Shown: positions 1-10,990 of the stretch, one piece after another
How the letters are laid out: each line of letters begins with the position of its first letter
Position numbering within the stretch: position 1 is the stretch's first letter
Assembly: GCA_022432975.1 (NCBI GenBank)
Contig: CM039512.1
Coordinates: 42,140,624-42,204,623, forward strand
DNA: 64,000 nt
Direction: 5' to 3'
Source of the DNA: Begonia masoniana
Lineage: Eukaryota > Streptophyta > Magnoliopsida > Cucurbitales > Begoniaceae
Notes under the pieces: generated by a model
Told to the model about the DNA's origin: nothing
The model's input: the letters and a program-made list of their open reading frames with translations, nothing else
The model's database searches: none
Position numbers and translations under genes: made by a program

Positions 1-953
1 TGGTCCAACCTTAAGAACCAAAGGATGCGTACACTAGGATACCCCATCTCAACATGGAATTCCATGAAAGAGGAAATCCACAAGAGGTTCGTTCCCCGAC
101 ACTACAAGCACGAACTCTTCCACCAACTTCACAACCTTAGACAAAATTCTCTCTCGGTCGATGAGTATATCAAGGAATTCGAGACTCTCAATATGCGTTG
201 TGCTATTGATGAACCCCAAGAGCAACTCATCGCGAGATTCATTCGAGGTCTTAACCGCGATATTGGAGACGCGGTTGAAGTACAACATTGCAAACCATGG
301 ATATGGTCATTTAACTCGCCCTCACGGTGGAAAGACAACTCAAAAGAAAACGTAAAACTAATTTTCCAACTAAATTTCCACCTAGGCATTTAGATCAAGA
401 CAAACCCAAACCTCCATGGAAAAACGAAGAGAAAAGGCCAGTTAACTGTAATTGGCCACCCAAGACACCCTTTAACCAAAAAAAAAACCCTCCGACGGAC
501 AAGAATCAAGCGAACACATCTAAAGTGCAAAGAGCTCGTGATGTCCAATGCTACAAGTGCTTAGGCAAAGGACATTATGCAAATGAATGTTCTAACCACC
601 GAGTGATGGTTATCAAGGAGTCAACCAGAGAATGGGAGAGAGAGAACAATGAAGGACAATACCTCGATAAGGAAGTAGAAGAAGAGGTAGATGACGAGAG
701 CGAGCACAAGTCGGATGAGTGTGCTTCTCAAGACGGACCACTTTTAATGGTGATTAGAAGAGCCCTTGTCTCTAAAAATGTTGACGAGGACTGCCAACGT
801 GAAAACATTTTTCAAAGTAGATGTGCAGTCAAAGATAAAGTATGTTCGGTGATTATAGATAGTGGAAGTTGCGTTAACCTAGCTTCCCAAGATATGGTTA
901 GCAAGCTTGGATTGGAGACGATAAACCATCCTATACCATATAAGTTGAGATGA
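1..953 (+). pseudogene. gag capsid, CCHC nucleocapsid and protease N-part (copy A)
   Basis: The capsid part reads from the window edge to about 293 and contains the retrotransposon gag signature around 'VDEYIKEFE'. Near 293 a one-base loss moves the frame, and the new frame meets TAA at 312-314. From 327 the frame is open: a basic linker, then a CCHC zinc knuckle (C-x2-C-x4-H-x4-C) at 549-590, an acidic spacer, and the aspartic protease motif with catalytic Asp-Ser-Gly near 858-866. A TGA at 951-953 stands where copy B has tryptophan, so this is a TGG to TGA change. Protease Asp is intact, unlike copies B and D. Confidence 0.85.
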
Positions 954-2315
954 TTGGATGATAGGGATGACATTAAAGTAACCAAACAAGTAACCATCAA
1001 TTTTACTATTGGAAAATATAAGGATTCGGTTACTTGCGATGTCGTGCCTATGAAGGCGAGTCATCTTCTAATAGGTCGACCATGGCTCTACGACCGTAGG
1101 GTACATTATGATGGGTACCTCAACAACTATAGTTTGAAATTTGGTGGTAGAAATATCAAATTACTTCCTATGACCCCTGAACAAATTGCTCATGACAACG
1201 CGCTTAGGAAGGAGGAAAAGATTAAAGAAAATCTTTTGTTGACCAAAAAGGGATTAAGAGCTGCAGTGACTAAGGGAAATACGGTGATTCTTGTTTTATT
1301 TAGAGACCGAATTATGGAGCTTGGAGAGATACCCTTACCGATTCAAAACCTGCTTAAGACTTATCAAGATGTTTTTCCTGAAGAACTACCCCCTGGACTA
1401 CCACCGATTAGAGGAATAGAACATCAAATCGACCTCCAACCTGGCGCTATGTTACCAAATCGACCGGCCTATAGGATGAGGCCTGAAGAAGCAAAGGAAT
1501 TACAAGATCAAGTCCAAGAATTATTAGGGAAAGGATACATAAGAGAGTCGATGAGCCCATGCGCTGTACCTACCTTGTTGGTACCGAAGAAAGATGGTTC
1601 TATGCGAATGTGTGTTGATAGTCGGGCTATCAACCAAATTACCATTAGGTATAGGTATCCTATCCCTCAGCTAGAAGATATGTTGGACGAATTGAGTGGA
1701 GCATCGATTTTCTCCAAAGTTGACTTGAAGAGCGGTTATCACCAAATACGGATGAAAGAGGGTGATATATGGAAGACCGCCTTCAAAACAAAATACGGAT
1801 TGTTTGAGTGGATGGTTATGCCATTCGGTCTTACAAATGCCTCGAGTACCTTCATGAGGCTAATGCACCACGTTCTTAAGGACTTCCTTGGAAAATTTGT
1901 TGTCGTGTATTTCGACGACATCTTGGTGTCTAGTCGCAACCTTCCCCAACATGTCAACCACCTCGGGATGTTATTTCAAACTCTCCGTCGAACTAAATTA
2001 TTTGGGAATTTGAGTAAGTGCTCCTTTGGACAAGAAAAGATTTACTTTTTCGGCTTCATAATTTCTAAGAATGGCTTGGAAGCGGACGAAGATAAGGTTA
2101 AAGCCATCAAGGAGTGGCCCACTCCTAATAGTATCACTAAAGTCCGTAGCTTCCACGGATTAGCCTCTTTTTATAGGAGGTTCATTAGAGATTTCAGTTC
2201 CTTAGTCGCTCCTATTACGGACCTCACCAAGAAAAGAGTTGACTTTAATTGGACTCCGGCATGCCAAAGTAGCTTCGACTTGATAAAAGAAAACTTTGTC
2301 AATCGCCCGTTTTAG
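954..2315 (+). pseudogene. protease C-part and reverse transcriptase (copy A)
   Basis: The same frame continues after the TGA at 951-953. It covers the protease C-terminal part (with the 'LLIGRPW' flap-side motif) and a complete-looking reverse transcriptase with intact YFDD at 1908-1919, the fingers motif with 'VPKKDGSMRMC', and the thumb/connection segment ('SFHGLASFYRRFI'). The best-preserved RT in the window. It ends at TAG 2313-2315, produced by a one-base deletion. A second one-base deletion follows about 15 bases later, so the RNase H resumes two frames away. The annotated start is only the codon after the internal stop, not a true initiation site. Confidence 0.85.
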
Positions 2316-2690
2316 CACTCCCGATTTCAATAAGATTTTTGAGATCAAGAGTGATGCCTCCTGTATTGGCATTTGAGCTGTTTTGATGCAAGATGGCAAG
2401 CCTCTTGCATATTTTAGTGAAAAATTGAAAGGAGCTGCTTTGAACTATTCAACCTATGATAAAGAGTTCTATGCCGTAATTAGGGCCCTAGAACATTGGC
2501 AACATTGCCTCATTTCAAAAGAGTTTGTAATTCATTCTGACCATCAATCTCTCAAGCACATTAAGAGCCAACACAAACTCAACAAGCGTACAGGCAAAAT
2601 GGGTGGAATTTTTGAAAAGATTCCCCTACATTTTAAAATATTTGAAAGGATCTGATAATACCGTTGCCGATGCTCTCTCTCGAAGACGTA
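2316..2690 (+). pseudogene. RNase H domain (copy A)
   Basis: The RNase H begins with the 'FEIKSDAS' strand carrying the first catalytic Asp, then a GGA to TGA stop at 2374-2376 interrupts it. After that 2383-2620 is open and includes '[20 protein letters not shown]' (catalytic Glu) and '[11 protein letters not shown]' (catalytic Asp). Around 2590-2600 one extra base shifts the frame. The tail of the domain ('ADALSRR') reads in the integrase frame. The order matches other Ty3/gypsy elements; function is lost. Confidence 0.8.
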
Positions 2691-3928
2691 TCCTCTTAAC
2701 GGAATTAAGTGTTAGATTTTTCGAATTTGAATGGATCAAAACCTTGTATGCATTCGATAAAGATTTTGGATTGCCTTATCACGTTAGTCAAAATAAGGCT
2801 GAAGGAGGATATAGTCTTGTAGATGAATTTCTGTTAAAGAATGGAAAATTGTGCATTTCTAATTGCAGTCTAAGACAATGCTTCATTAAAGAAGCTCATG
2901 GAGGAGGATTATCTGGGCATTTTGGAGAAAAGAAGACCCTAGAACTATGGAAGGAAAAATTTTATTGGCCTCACATGATGAAAGACGTGCACCACTATGT
3001 TGAGAGGTGTATTGTTTGTAAAAGAGCTAAAAGCAAAGTTCTACCCCATGAACTTTACATGCCTTTACCTATTCCTACACACCCTTGGGTAGAAATTAGT
3101 ATGGATTTTGTTTTGGGGTTACCACGAACGGGACGTAATAAGGATTCTATTCTAGTGGTTGTGGATAGATTCTCCAAAATGACGCATTTTATTGCCTGCA
3201 ACAAAACCGACGACTCTGCTGCTATAGCTGACCTATTTTTCAAGGAGATAGTTAGACTCCATGGAGTGCCTCAATCGATTGTGTCTGATCGCGACACCAA
3301 ATTTCTGAGCACTTTTTGGAAAACTCTATGGAAGAAATTGGGGACTACGCTATGTTTTAGCACATCTTTTCATCCCCAAACGGACGGCCAAACGGAAGTG
3401 GTCAATAGGACCTTGGGAACCCTTCTCCGAAATGTCATAGGTAAAAATCTCACCAATTGGGACATAGTACTACCCCAAGTTGAATTCGGTTACAACCGAA
3501 GCCTTCATTCCACCACCCAGCAAACGCCCTTTAAGGTAATCTATGGTTTTAATCCGAACACACCCCTGACACTTATTCCTATTCCAACCCAGGACCTAAT
3601 TAACTCTTCGGGAGCAAGTAAAGCAGAGAAAATGAAAAAGTTGTATGAGAAAGTTCACCAAACAATTGAAAGAAGTAACGCCAATTACTCTAAGCATGCA
3701 AATAAGGGGCGAAAAGAGGTTATTTTTAATGTTGGAGATTTGGTGTGGTTGCATCTTAGGAAGGAACGATTTCTCGCCAAAAGACGCTCCAAATTGTTGC
3801 CTAGAGCTGAAGGTCCCTTTAAAATCTTAGAACGTATAAATAACAATGCTTACAAGTTGGAGTTACTCGGTGATTATGGGGGGTCATCCACCTTCAATGT
3901 GCAAGATTTGTCCCCTTATATTGGATAA
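2603..3928 (+). pseudogene. integrase, long open segment (copy A)
   Basis: 441 codons without a stop. The zinc-binding HHCC domain is intact: H and H in 'HGGGLSGHF', then C-x2-C in 'RCIVCK'. The catalytic core has its first Asp in 'MDFVLGLP', the second in 'VSDRDTKF', and the region of the third acidic residue after 'DGQTEVVNR'. The C-terminal part holds the GPF/Y-like stretch and ends 'DLSPY'. TAA at 3926-3928 separates it from the tail. This is the best-preserved integrase in the window. The start given is only the first Met in frame; the protein would be a cleavage product of a polyprotein. Confidence 0.87.
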
Positions 3929-4222
3929 TTGGGACATGAAGAGGAGGCTGAGCTAACGGATTTGAGGTCAAATCATCAGCCACCCGAAGGGGATGACATG
4001 CCTCGGAGGCCCGTCACGAGATCACAAACTCGGGCCAAAAGTTACTCACTCAATGTTCTAATGAATTGTCTCTTTTTGCAGATTTTGATCCCATCATGGA
4101 TTTCACTTGGGAACCGACTAAGGAGGATGAGGAGAAGCCTTGCCATGTCATTCATTGGAGCATTCACTCGGAGCTTCCTTGCAGCCCTATGGGAATTTGT
4201 CTTCCCGGGCCTTAAATTATAA
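3929..4222 (+). pseudogene. polyprotein C-terminal tail extending into the 3' LTR (copy A)
   Basis: After TAA 3926-3928 the same frame continues with an acidic stretch, then 'DDMPRRPVTRSQT' encoded from 3994 on, that is, by the LTR itself. A frameshift near 4070 moves the last part into another frame, where a tail ending 'GICLP' can be read next to 4200. The same TRSQ motif and GICLP end occur in copies C, D and E, so this is a conserved C-terminal extension. Confidence 0.65.
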
Positions 4223-4772
4223 TTTTTAATTTTTAAACTTATTGGCATACATTCGCCTTTATTGTAATGATTTTATAATTGCATTTCATGTATTAGATTG
4301 TATGGTTAGGAGTAGATGTATGATGGTGTATTATGGGTTGAAGAAATTCAACTCAAAAATTCAAAGAAAAAAAGGCCTCCACAAATCGAGCCCAAAGAAA
4401 TACCCGGCCCAAAGAAGAGCCCACTTCCAAAGGTATGATTTTGCAGCTAGGAGAGTTGGGGAAGGCATGGATTGGTGACTTGGACAAAAATCGGCCGTTG
4501 ATCAAGTTTTGGCTCGGAGGAAATCGGAGCTGCATAGCTGGAGGCGCGTGGGCAAGCGCTGGAGCGCGGGCAAGCACGCTGGAGCGTGCGGGCAGGAGGG
4601 TGCGCGGTGCTGAGATGGCGTGCCCGGGTTGGCTGCGCGCGCGTGCGGATTGCTGACTGGCGTGCGCTGCTCGCTAATTGGCGTGCCCATGCGCGCACAG
4701 ACCGTGTCATCTCGACCATCCATCAATTTTCTTCAAATCCAACGGCCCAAATTCATCCTTTCAAACCCTAAT
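3994..4772 (+). repeat. 3' LTR of copy A (right end cut off)
   Basis: The LTR starts TGACATGCC directly after a purine tract (GAAGGGGA). Equivalent starts occur at 31269, 58869 and, inverted, at 61255 and 56294. The right part is GC-rich (4540-4680). The end is not visible because copy B's LTR begins at 4773. Confidence 0.7.
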
Positions 4773-5446
4773 TGATGCGAACCACACCAACGATGTGATG
4801 GTGACCCACGATCAAAATATTGGCGTCGTCGCTAACCCAGAATCTACAAGTTCGAAGAGGAAATCCTTGACCCAAAATCTATACAGATCCGAACCTTGGA
4901 ATAAGGAGGACGCCACAAACGAATATGCCTGTTTGTTTGATAAGTCAGATTTTGAACGCCACAAGGAGAACCTTGATAAGTTCGGAGTTTCTTCAAGAAA
5001 CTAAGAGAAATTCTCTCACAATTAGATAAAACCTGATTTTCTTTTATTCATCTAAGAATGAATTTATAGGCATGAAACACTCCTTCATGCTAGGGTTTCT
5101 AGGGTTTTCTTTAAGTGCAAATTACTAATCTGCCCTTCAAACTTTTAATTAAAAAGACAACAATTACTAAATAAAACGACTTATGACTCGATAGACAACA
5201 AGTACTTTTTAAACCCGAAAAAGACAATCTAGAAGTAACTAAATAAACAAAACGAAAATGACATAAACATCATCCCAAAACGCTTGGATTAAGAGAACAA
5301 TCTCTGGTTCTTGCTTCTGAACGCAATTTCCTTCTTGAGGTAAGATTTGACAAACCAAATTGCTCATTTGCTCCTTGATCTGCTTTGCCTTTGCTCTCGT
5401 TATTGGTCCATCCACTTGTAATGTATCCGTCTTGAGGTCCTCATCA
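4773..5446 (-). repeat. 3' LTR of copy B
   Basis: On the minus strand the LTR begins TGATGAGG just after the purine tract CAAGAGGGAGGGAA and ends GCATCA, giving TGATG...CATCA inverted ends and a length of 674 bp. It has a TATA-like CCTATAAATT followed by a leader. As in CRM-type elements the polyprotein reading frame runs on into the LTR. The target-site duplicate could not be confirmed because the right end is missing. Confidence 0.7.
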
Positions 5447-6555
5447 TTCCCTCCCTCTTGAAAATGATTTGTCCTCAAATCGAAATTTGCATCAAAAGGA
5501 CTCAAGTTAGAAACATTAAACATTGCTTTTACATTGTACTCACCAGGTAAATCAAGCTTGTAGGCGTTGTTGTTAATTCGCTCAAGCACTTGGAATGGTC
5601 CATCACTACGACGAAGCAATTTAAAACGCCGTTGTGCGGGGAATCTCTCTTTGCGCATATGCAACCAAACTCAATCTCCGGGTTCAAAAATGAGTTGACG
5701 TCGACCCTTGTTGGCATTCTTGATGTATTGATCTGTTCTCCGCTCAATGTTTTGTCGAGCTCGCTCGTGGAGTTGTTTCACGACTTCTGCCTTCTTCTCG
5801 CCATCTAAATTCACTTGTTCAGAAACAGGTAAAGGTTATAAATCCAATGGAGTTAGCGGATTAAAACCATAAACAATCTCAAATGGTGAATATTTAGTGG
5901 CTGAATGAATTGAACGGTTGTAGGTAAACTCAACATGTGGCAAATATTCTTCTTATGACTTAATGTTTTTGCTAATGACTACCCTCAACAATGTCGATAA
6001 AGTCCTATTCACTACCTCAGTTTGACCATCAGTTTGGGGATGACAAGTAGTTGAAAACAAAAGTTTTGTTCCTAATTTTCCCCACAAAGTCTTCCAAAAG
6101 TAACTTAAAAACTTAGCATCGCGATCTGAAACTATTGTCCTCGGCATCCCATGTAATCGTACTATCTCTCAAAAGAACAATTCAGCAACATTAGAGGCAT
6201 CATCAGTTTTATGACAAGGAATAAAATGAGCCATCTTAGAAAAACGATCTACAACCACAAAAATCGAATCCTTACCACGCTTAGTCCTAGGTAACCCTAA
6301 CACAAAGTCCATCGAAATGTCAATCCAAGGTGAACTAGGAATAGGCAGAGGTGTGTAAAGCCCGTTCGGTTGTACTCTCGATTTAGCTTGCTTACACGTA
6401 AGACACCTATCAACTATTCTTTCAACATCTCGTTTAATGTGGGGCCAATAGAAATGTTCTTGTAGGATTTCTAGAGTTTTTGCTACACCAAAATGCCCCA
6501 TCAACCCTCCCGCATGGGATTCCCTAATCAATAAATCACGCAAAGAACATCTTGT
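5447..6555 (-). pseudogene. integrase (copy B)
   Basis: Minus-strand frame begins at the deletion junction near 6555 and enters the zinc-binding domain ('[10 protein letters not shown]' and 'RCLTCK', HHCC intact). The catalytic core is present ('MDFVLGLP', 'VSDRDAKF', '[13 protein letters not shown]'). A TGA falls just before 'EIVRLHG' near 6168, a TAA after 'KNIKS' at 5953-5955, and TGA replaces Trp in the 'EPGD-VWLHMRKERF' stretch near 5670. The C-terminal segment after 5664 is open through the LTR boundary. Confidence 0.82.
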
Positions 6556-7406
6556 GCTCCAGGTACAAGGTCAATCTTGTGCTCAATCCCTCGAATGGGT
6601 GGCAAACCTTTTGGAAGCTCATCGGGAAATACGTCCTCAAAGTCCTGCAAAAGAGAAACAACCAGACTTGGAAGGGACAAATCTAGCTTGTTAGTATTCA
6701 AAACATCTTCCTTGTACGTGAGAAGGATCATTGGCTGTTTGTTGGTAATGGCTTGTTTCAGATCACTCTTGGTTGCAAAGAGATTCTGTTTAGAAATGGA
6801 TGAACTCTCTGGTTTTCTCTCAGGTTTTGCTTGTTTTCCCTCTTTTCTTTCTTGTTCACTCGATTTCTGCAACCGGATTTGATCTGCAAAGACCTCTCTC
6901 GGGGATAAGGGTACTAACGTGATTGGCTTGTGTTTATGGGTGAATGAATACTTGTTGGTGAAACCATCATGTTGCACTCTTCGGTCAAATTGCCACGGTC
7001 TTCCTAACAGGATATGACTAGCTTGCATCGGTACCACATCGCACTTCACTTCGACTTCGTACTTTCCAATCCGAAATGGTACCACCACATGCTTGGTGAC
7101 ACGTACCTCCCCGCTATCATTCAACCATTGTAACTTGTAAGGACGTGGATGTTTCAACGTTAAAAGTCCCAATTTCTCCACCATAGAAGCACTAGCCACA
7201 TTGGTACAACTTTCCCCGTTGACTATGACGCTGCACACTTTGTCTTTCACGTGGCACCGGGTGTGGAAAATATTTTCTCGCTGCACCTTATCATCTTCGT
7301 CCTCTTTTATCTGCGCACTCAAGGCACGTCGTGCAACCAAAAGGAAGTCACCGTTGGCAGCTCCTACCTCCTCATCATCCGTGGAAACATACTCCAATGA
7401 TGGCAT
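6556..7406 (-). pseudogene. protease region (copy B), fused to integrase by deletion
   Basis: Open minus-strand frame of about 290 codons. It contains the acidic linker, the retropepsin region and the '[14 protein letters not shown]' stretch that normally leads into RT. The catalytic motif reads Asn-Gly-Glu ('VIVNGESC') where copy A has Asp-Ser-Gly, so the essential Asp is lost. After 'LVPGA' the reading passes straight into sequence belonging before the integrase; RT and RNase H, roughly 1.5-2 kb in intact relatives, are gone. Confidence 0.82.
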
Positions 7407-8125
7407 ATCTGATTCACCCTCGTCATCACTAGCCTTGGACTCGATCTCTCCACTCTACCGCAACACCATCACTCGCTTATTTGGGCATTGACTTGCAATA
7501 TGTCCTCTCCCAAGACATTTGAAACACTTGATCTCACTAGAGCGATTGGGAGTAGGCGTTGGTTTGGCCTGGTTGGGAGAGGGCGTAGTTGTTGCCCGCT
7601 GTTCAAACTTACCCTTGGAAGTGGAGGGACTCTCTTCCTTCTTCGGATACTTTGGTTTCCAAGGCATTTGGTTCGAACTATGTTGACGGTTACTACTACG
7701 TCGTTGCTGTTGTCTCTCTACCTTCAAGGACATGTGAACCAAGTCTTCAATCTCGACGTAATGTTGTAGCTCAACCGCGTCAGCGATCTCGCGATTCAAC
7801 CCCCTCAAGAATCTAGACATTGTTGCTTCTCGATCCTCTTCGATGTTGGCCCGTATCATCGTCATCTCCATATCCTTGTAATACTCATCCACACTACGAC
7901 TCCCTTGCCTAAGAGTCTGCAATTTGTTGTGTAGATCACGCCGCTAATGACTCGGTACAAATCGTCGTCGCATCACCCTCTTCATCTCTGCCCAACTCTC
8001 AATGGGTAGGTCTCCGTCTTGCCTTCGATCGAGACACAACTTGTCCCACCACACTATCGCATACTCTGTAAATTCTATGGCAGCAAGCTTCACTTTCTTT
8101 CGCTCGGAGTAGTTGTGGCAATCAA
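7407..8125 (-). pseudogene. gag with CCHC zinc knuckle (copy B)
   Basis: Minus-strand gag with 'FTEYAIVWWDKL' near the upstream end, 'SVDEYYKDME' in the middle and a zinc knuckle 'CFKCLGRGHIASQC' in the downstream part. A TAG stands in the stretch before 'RRDLHNKLQTLRQ' (7942-7950 area), and a second TAG after 'VMVLR' at 7455-7457. The protease part resumes in the same frame, so these are nonsense changes, not frameshifts. Gag homology stops near 8125. Confidence 0.8.
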
Positions 8126-10352
8126 CACACTACTATTTCCCTAAATATCCAAAGTTCCTTTGGTGTTTTTCCTTGGTTCCTTGAACCAAGAGGAGTTGGC
8201 CTCCATTGCTAACCTAGCTTGGGTTGCTAGGTTAGCTCTTATTCATTCCCTCACCTCCTACATTGGGAGTTGGAACGAGGACGAAAATCCCCAGCCTACG
8301 GTGGTCGTTTTCCTCCTAGGAAACGTTTATCCGAGAGCTTAAACCGTAAGATCGCTCTACGGATCCGCCAAGGGCATTTCTTTTATTTTCTTGTTATCAC
8401 TTTGCACACAACATTCACCTTTACTTTCGGTTTCACCTTCACACACCTTCACTTTTATTGTCATTTTTATTTTTTTTTTCTTTTGCATTGCATTTTCATT
8501 TCATCCATAAACTCTCTTTTCATCTCTTTCTCTTATTTTCTTTATAACTCACACTCTCATTTCTCCAAGTCATATTCGGCCATAGCATCTTAATCCATTG
8601 TTTATTTTTTTGCATTTTATTTTAGCTTTTCTTTCCTTTATTTCCGGTTTAGAGCATCACTTGCACCCGAGCTCATTTTCTCATCTTTTGTGGGTTCGAA
8701 CACGGATCCTTTTCCTAGGGATCCCGTGTCAGAGAACAAACTCTTAGTCAAACGACTCCAACACTATGTATTATCACAACTAATTATAAATCAAATATAA
8801 TCAAACATAAATAAACTAATAGGTCTTGCGGGATTGTGAATCCACTAGATTATCTTTAGAGCCATTTTCTGGATAGTTTTGATTTCAATTCTGGGTAAAC
8901 AAGATTGAACTCCCAAATAAACTCATGCTTTGCCATTCATTCCTCTTTAATGCTACGAGGCTCCTTTAAGCTCTTGTATCTTCTTTCCTACAAAATAGAG
9001 AAAACTATAAAAATTGAATGGCCTCCTTGATTGTAACATTGTTATAGGTCCTTGCGATACATCACGTCTTCTTCTATAAGAGAGTCAAGAGTGAATTCAA
9101 CAACTAATGCCGACAAAGATGACGAATTCTTATGAGAATCCATTGAAGCATCGTTCAAATTTAGCTAGCCTAACATAGCTCACATCTTAATATGGTATTC
9201 GATCCAACATCAAATTTTAAAGAACCTGCTACAGAAAACACAGCTTTCAACAAAATATCTACCCAAAAATGGAAGCACAAAAATTACAGAAATCAAAGAT
9301 GCTAAAGATTGCAGCTAAAATATTCGAACAAGAATTAATCCAACAACAAACATAGAAAATCCAAAGAAACAAAGATGATAAAGTTAGTATTTTTTATATT
9401 GATAATTCGCTTAAAATTCATATTTGTTCGTCAAGAACAATGAATTTGTGTGACCAAAACTTCTCAGATTTGCCCAAGTAATCAATTGCAATAGATTGTC
9501 AAACAGGAACTAAAGTCTAGAGCTGTTTTCTTCTTATGTGGGGCTGCCGAACGAGAATAGGGAAACAAACAATGAAATCTTCAGTCTTTTTTTTTTTTTT
9601 TTGAAAAAAAAATTTAAAATAATAAATGAGACACATAAGAAACAAAGAGAATTCATGTTTCGATAAATTGCGAAAGATAAATTATATAATCTATCCCAAC
9701 TAAACTCTGATAATGACCGTTAAAACCAAACAAGGATCGAGAAAGAAAAATACGAAATTGAACACTAAAATTTATCGCGTAAAACTTTTTTTTGGGGAAA
9801 AACAATGAGTAGAGGAGTAAATTCGCTGTAAAACTCCGATACTATACCAGTTTTGCAACTCAAATTTATAGCTATTTATAGAACAAAATAAAACGGTAGA
9901 GAAGATCCATAATATACGCTCATTGGCCCAATCTAAAAAATTGGGGTGACCAAATGCTAACAGTGTCTATCTTCACACAAGTTCCATAAAAGAATTCATA
10001 AAAGCGAGCTCCTCGGGCCAACCAAAAAAGAATTTGGGTCATCAAATTCCAACGATTTCAAATACATTAATACTTTAAAATTTAACTTCTTATTTCTTAA
10101 CAAAAACAGTCCATGAAGATGATACCCTATTACATCAACAGGAGAGCACTCATGGCGAGGACACCACTACTTAGATGTTTTCCATGGTGATCGGTCCCAT
10201 AGACACGATAACTGGTACCCTAGAACTGCATCAAGAACTTTGAGTTCATGAACATGAATTTTTCAGAAATGAAAAATTTATGATGCAAAACATAAGAAAT
10301 GTTTGAGGCGAGAAAACAAAGAAGCTCAAATCTATACAAGAAATAGAGTTCT
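8126..10352. other. intergenic, no supported gene
   Basis: Degraded possible gag N-terminal sequence to about 8360, then a pyrimidine-rich stretch (8390-8640), AT-rich spacer and short poly-T/poly-A runs (9590-9610). Several small ORFs exist but none resembles a protein family. I see no LTR end or PBS for copy B here. Confidence 0.5.
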
Positions 10353-10901
10353 TCAGTCCAATGGGTGGTGGTCTTGGACTGGTTCCTTGGCCAAGAGCAA
10401 CAAAGAAGAAGAGGCCTCCTCAATCTCACTCACCTGCACTCTGATCTTCTCTCTCGCCTCCTCAAGCTTCTCTTTGAACCTCCTCAATTCATCAACGCAC
10501 ATCTCCTTCACCTCCATTGGTGACCGTTTGCCTAGCTTCTTCTCTATCAACTCTCCCTTCTTCTTCTCATCCTCCAGTTCCTCGACTATTCCGATCAGTT
10601 TCTTGTTCAGATCGTCCACTTCTCGATGATCTTCATCCGATTTGCTTGAAGACCCAGAATTTAATTGGTTGTTTGGAGGTCGGTCATCATTTAGAAACCT
10701 TTTGACGACAGTTTCCACATCTGGGTTTCCAAATGAGAACGGCTTTCCTCCCGGAGAGAAGACAACAATGGCGATTTCTGATCCGCAGAGAGTGGAGAGT
10801 TCATTTGCTTTCTTGAAAACGCCTGTTCTTCGCTTGGAGAAGGTGACCTGCCTTGAGGAGCTGTCCTTCACCATTTTCATCTCTATTTTTTTCCTCCCCA
10901 T
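10353..10901 (-). CDS. type I (M-alpha) MADS-box transcription factor, AGL62-like
   Basis: Single-exon 182-residue protein. Residues 1-60 form the MADS DNA-binding/dimerisation domain: start 'MGRKKIEMKMV', then the 'VTFSKRRTGVFKKANEL' helix and the 'EIAIVVFSPGGKPFSFG' strand region. The rest, residues 75-165, is charged and coiled-coil-like (Lys/Glu-rich heptads), with no K-box of the MIKC type. The absence of introns, the SPGGKPFSFG signature and the length all fit M-alpha type I genes. In Arabidopsis, relatives such as AGL62, AGL61 and AGL28 act in the female gametophyte and endosperm; that role here is inference from family. The ATG at 10899-10901 is the first Met and begins the canonical MGRKKIE motif. 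No broken motif is seen, so the gene looks functional. A second gene of the class lies 2.1 kb away on the same strand. Confidence 0.93.
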   Translation of the reverse strand: MGRKKIEMKMVKDSSSRQVTFSKRRTGVFKKANELSTLCGSEIAIVVFSPGGKPFSFGNPDVETVVKRFLNDDRPPNNQLNSGSSSKSDEDHREVDDLNKKLIGIVEELEDEKKKGELIEKKLGKRSPMEVKEMCVDELRRFKEKLEEAREKIRVQVSEIEEASSSLLLLAKEPVQDHHPLD

Positions 10902-10983
10902 TTTACCTAATTCTGCACGGCAAAATCTGAACAGAGTTGAGATTTTCTAATGTTTCTAATGCTGGATTGTTCTTCCTTGTTTC

Positions 10984-10990
10984 TATTTAA
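10984..10990 (-). promoter_or_regulatory. possible TATA box of the 10353-10901 MADS gene
   Basis: TTAAATA on the minus strand about 83 bases upstream of the ATG. The match is partial and its position is reasonable for a short 5' UTR; no other candidate is closer. Confidence 0.3.

Larger units (their letters stand above)
1..4772 (+). mobile_element. Ty3/gypsy LTR retrotransposon, copy A (CRM-like), 5' end outside window
   Basis: Gag, zinc knuckle, protease, reverse transcriptase, RNase H and integrase follow in canonical Ty3/gypsy order, then a tail that runs into the 3' LTR. There is no classical chromodomain. The integrase ends in a 'DLSPY' motif and an acidic TRSQ-rich tail encoded by LTR sequence, which is how CRM-type chromoviruses end; the clade call is an inference. 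At least three frameshifts and four in-frame stops make the copy non-functional. The minus-strand copy B abuts at 4773 and cuts off the end of the 3' LTR. Confidence 0.9.
4773..8360 (-). mobile_element. Ty3/gypsy element, copy B, internally deleted
   Basis: Read on the minus strand it contains gag, zinc knuckle and protease, then jumps directly to the integrase HHCC region, so RT and RNase H are missing. Its single visible LTR lies at 4773-5446. No 5' LTR or primer-binding site was found on the right; sequence recognisable as gag ends near 8125. The tail sequence ('SPFDANFDLRTN', then 'GPITRAKAK') marks a different lineage from copies A, C, D and E. Confidence 0.85.

Noticed and set aside
4447..4719. 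GC-rich overlapping frames on both strands
   Set aside because: Caused by GC-rich LTR sequence of copy A; no domain.
8160..8342. 60-codon plus-strand frame next to copy B gag
   Set aside because: No family resemblance; lies over degraded gag-side sequence of the opposite strand.
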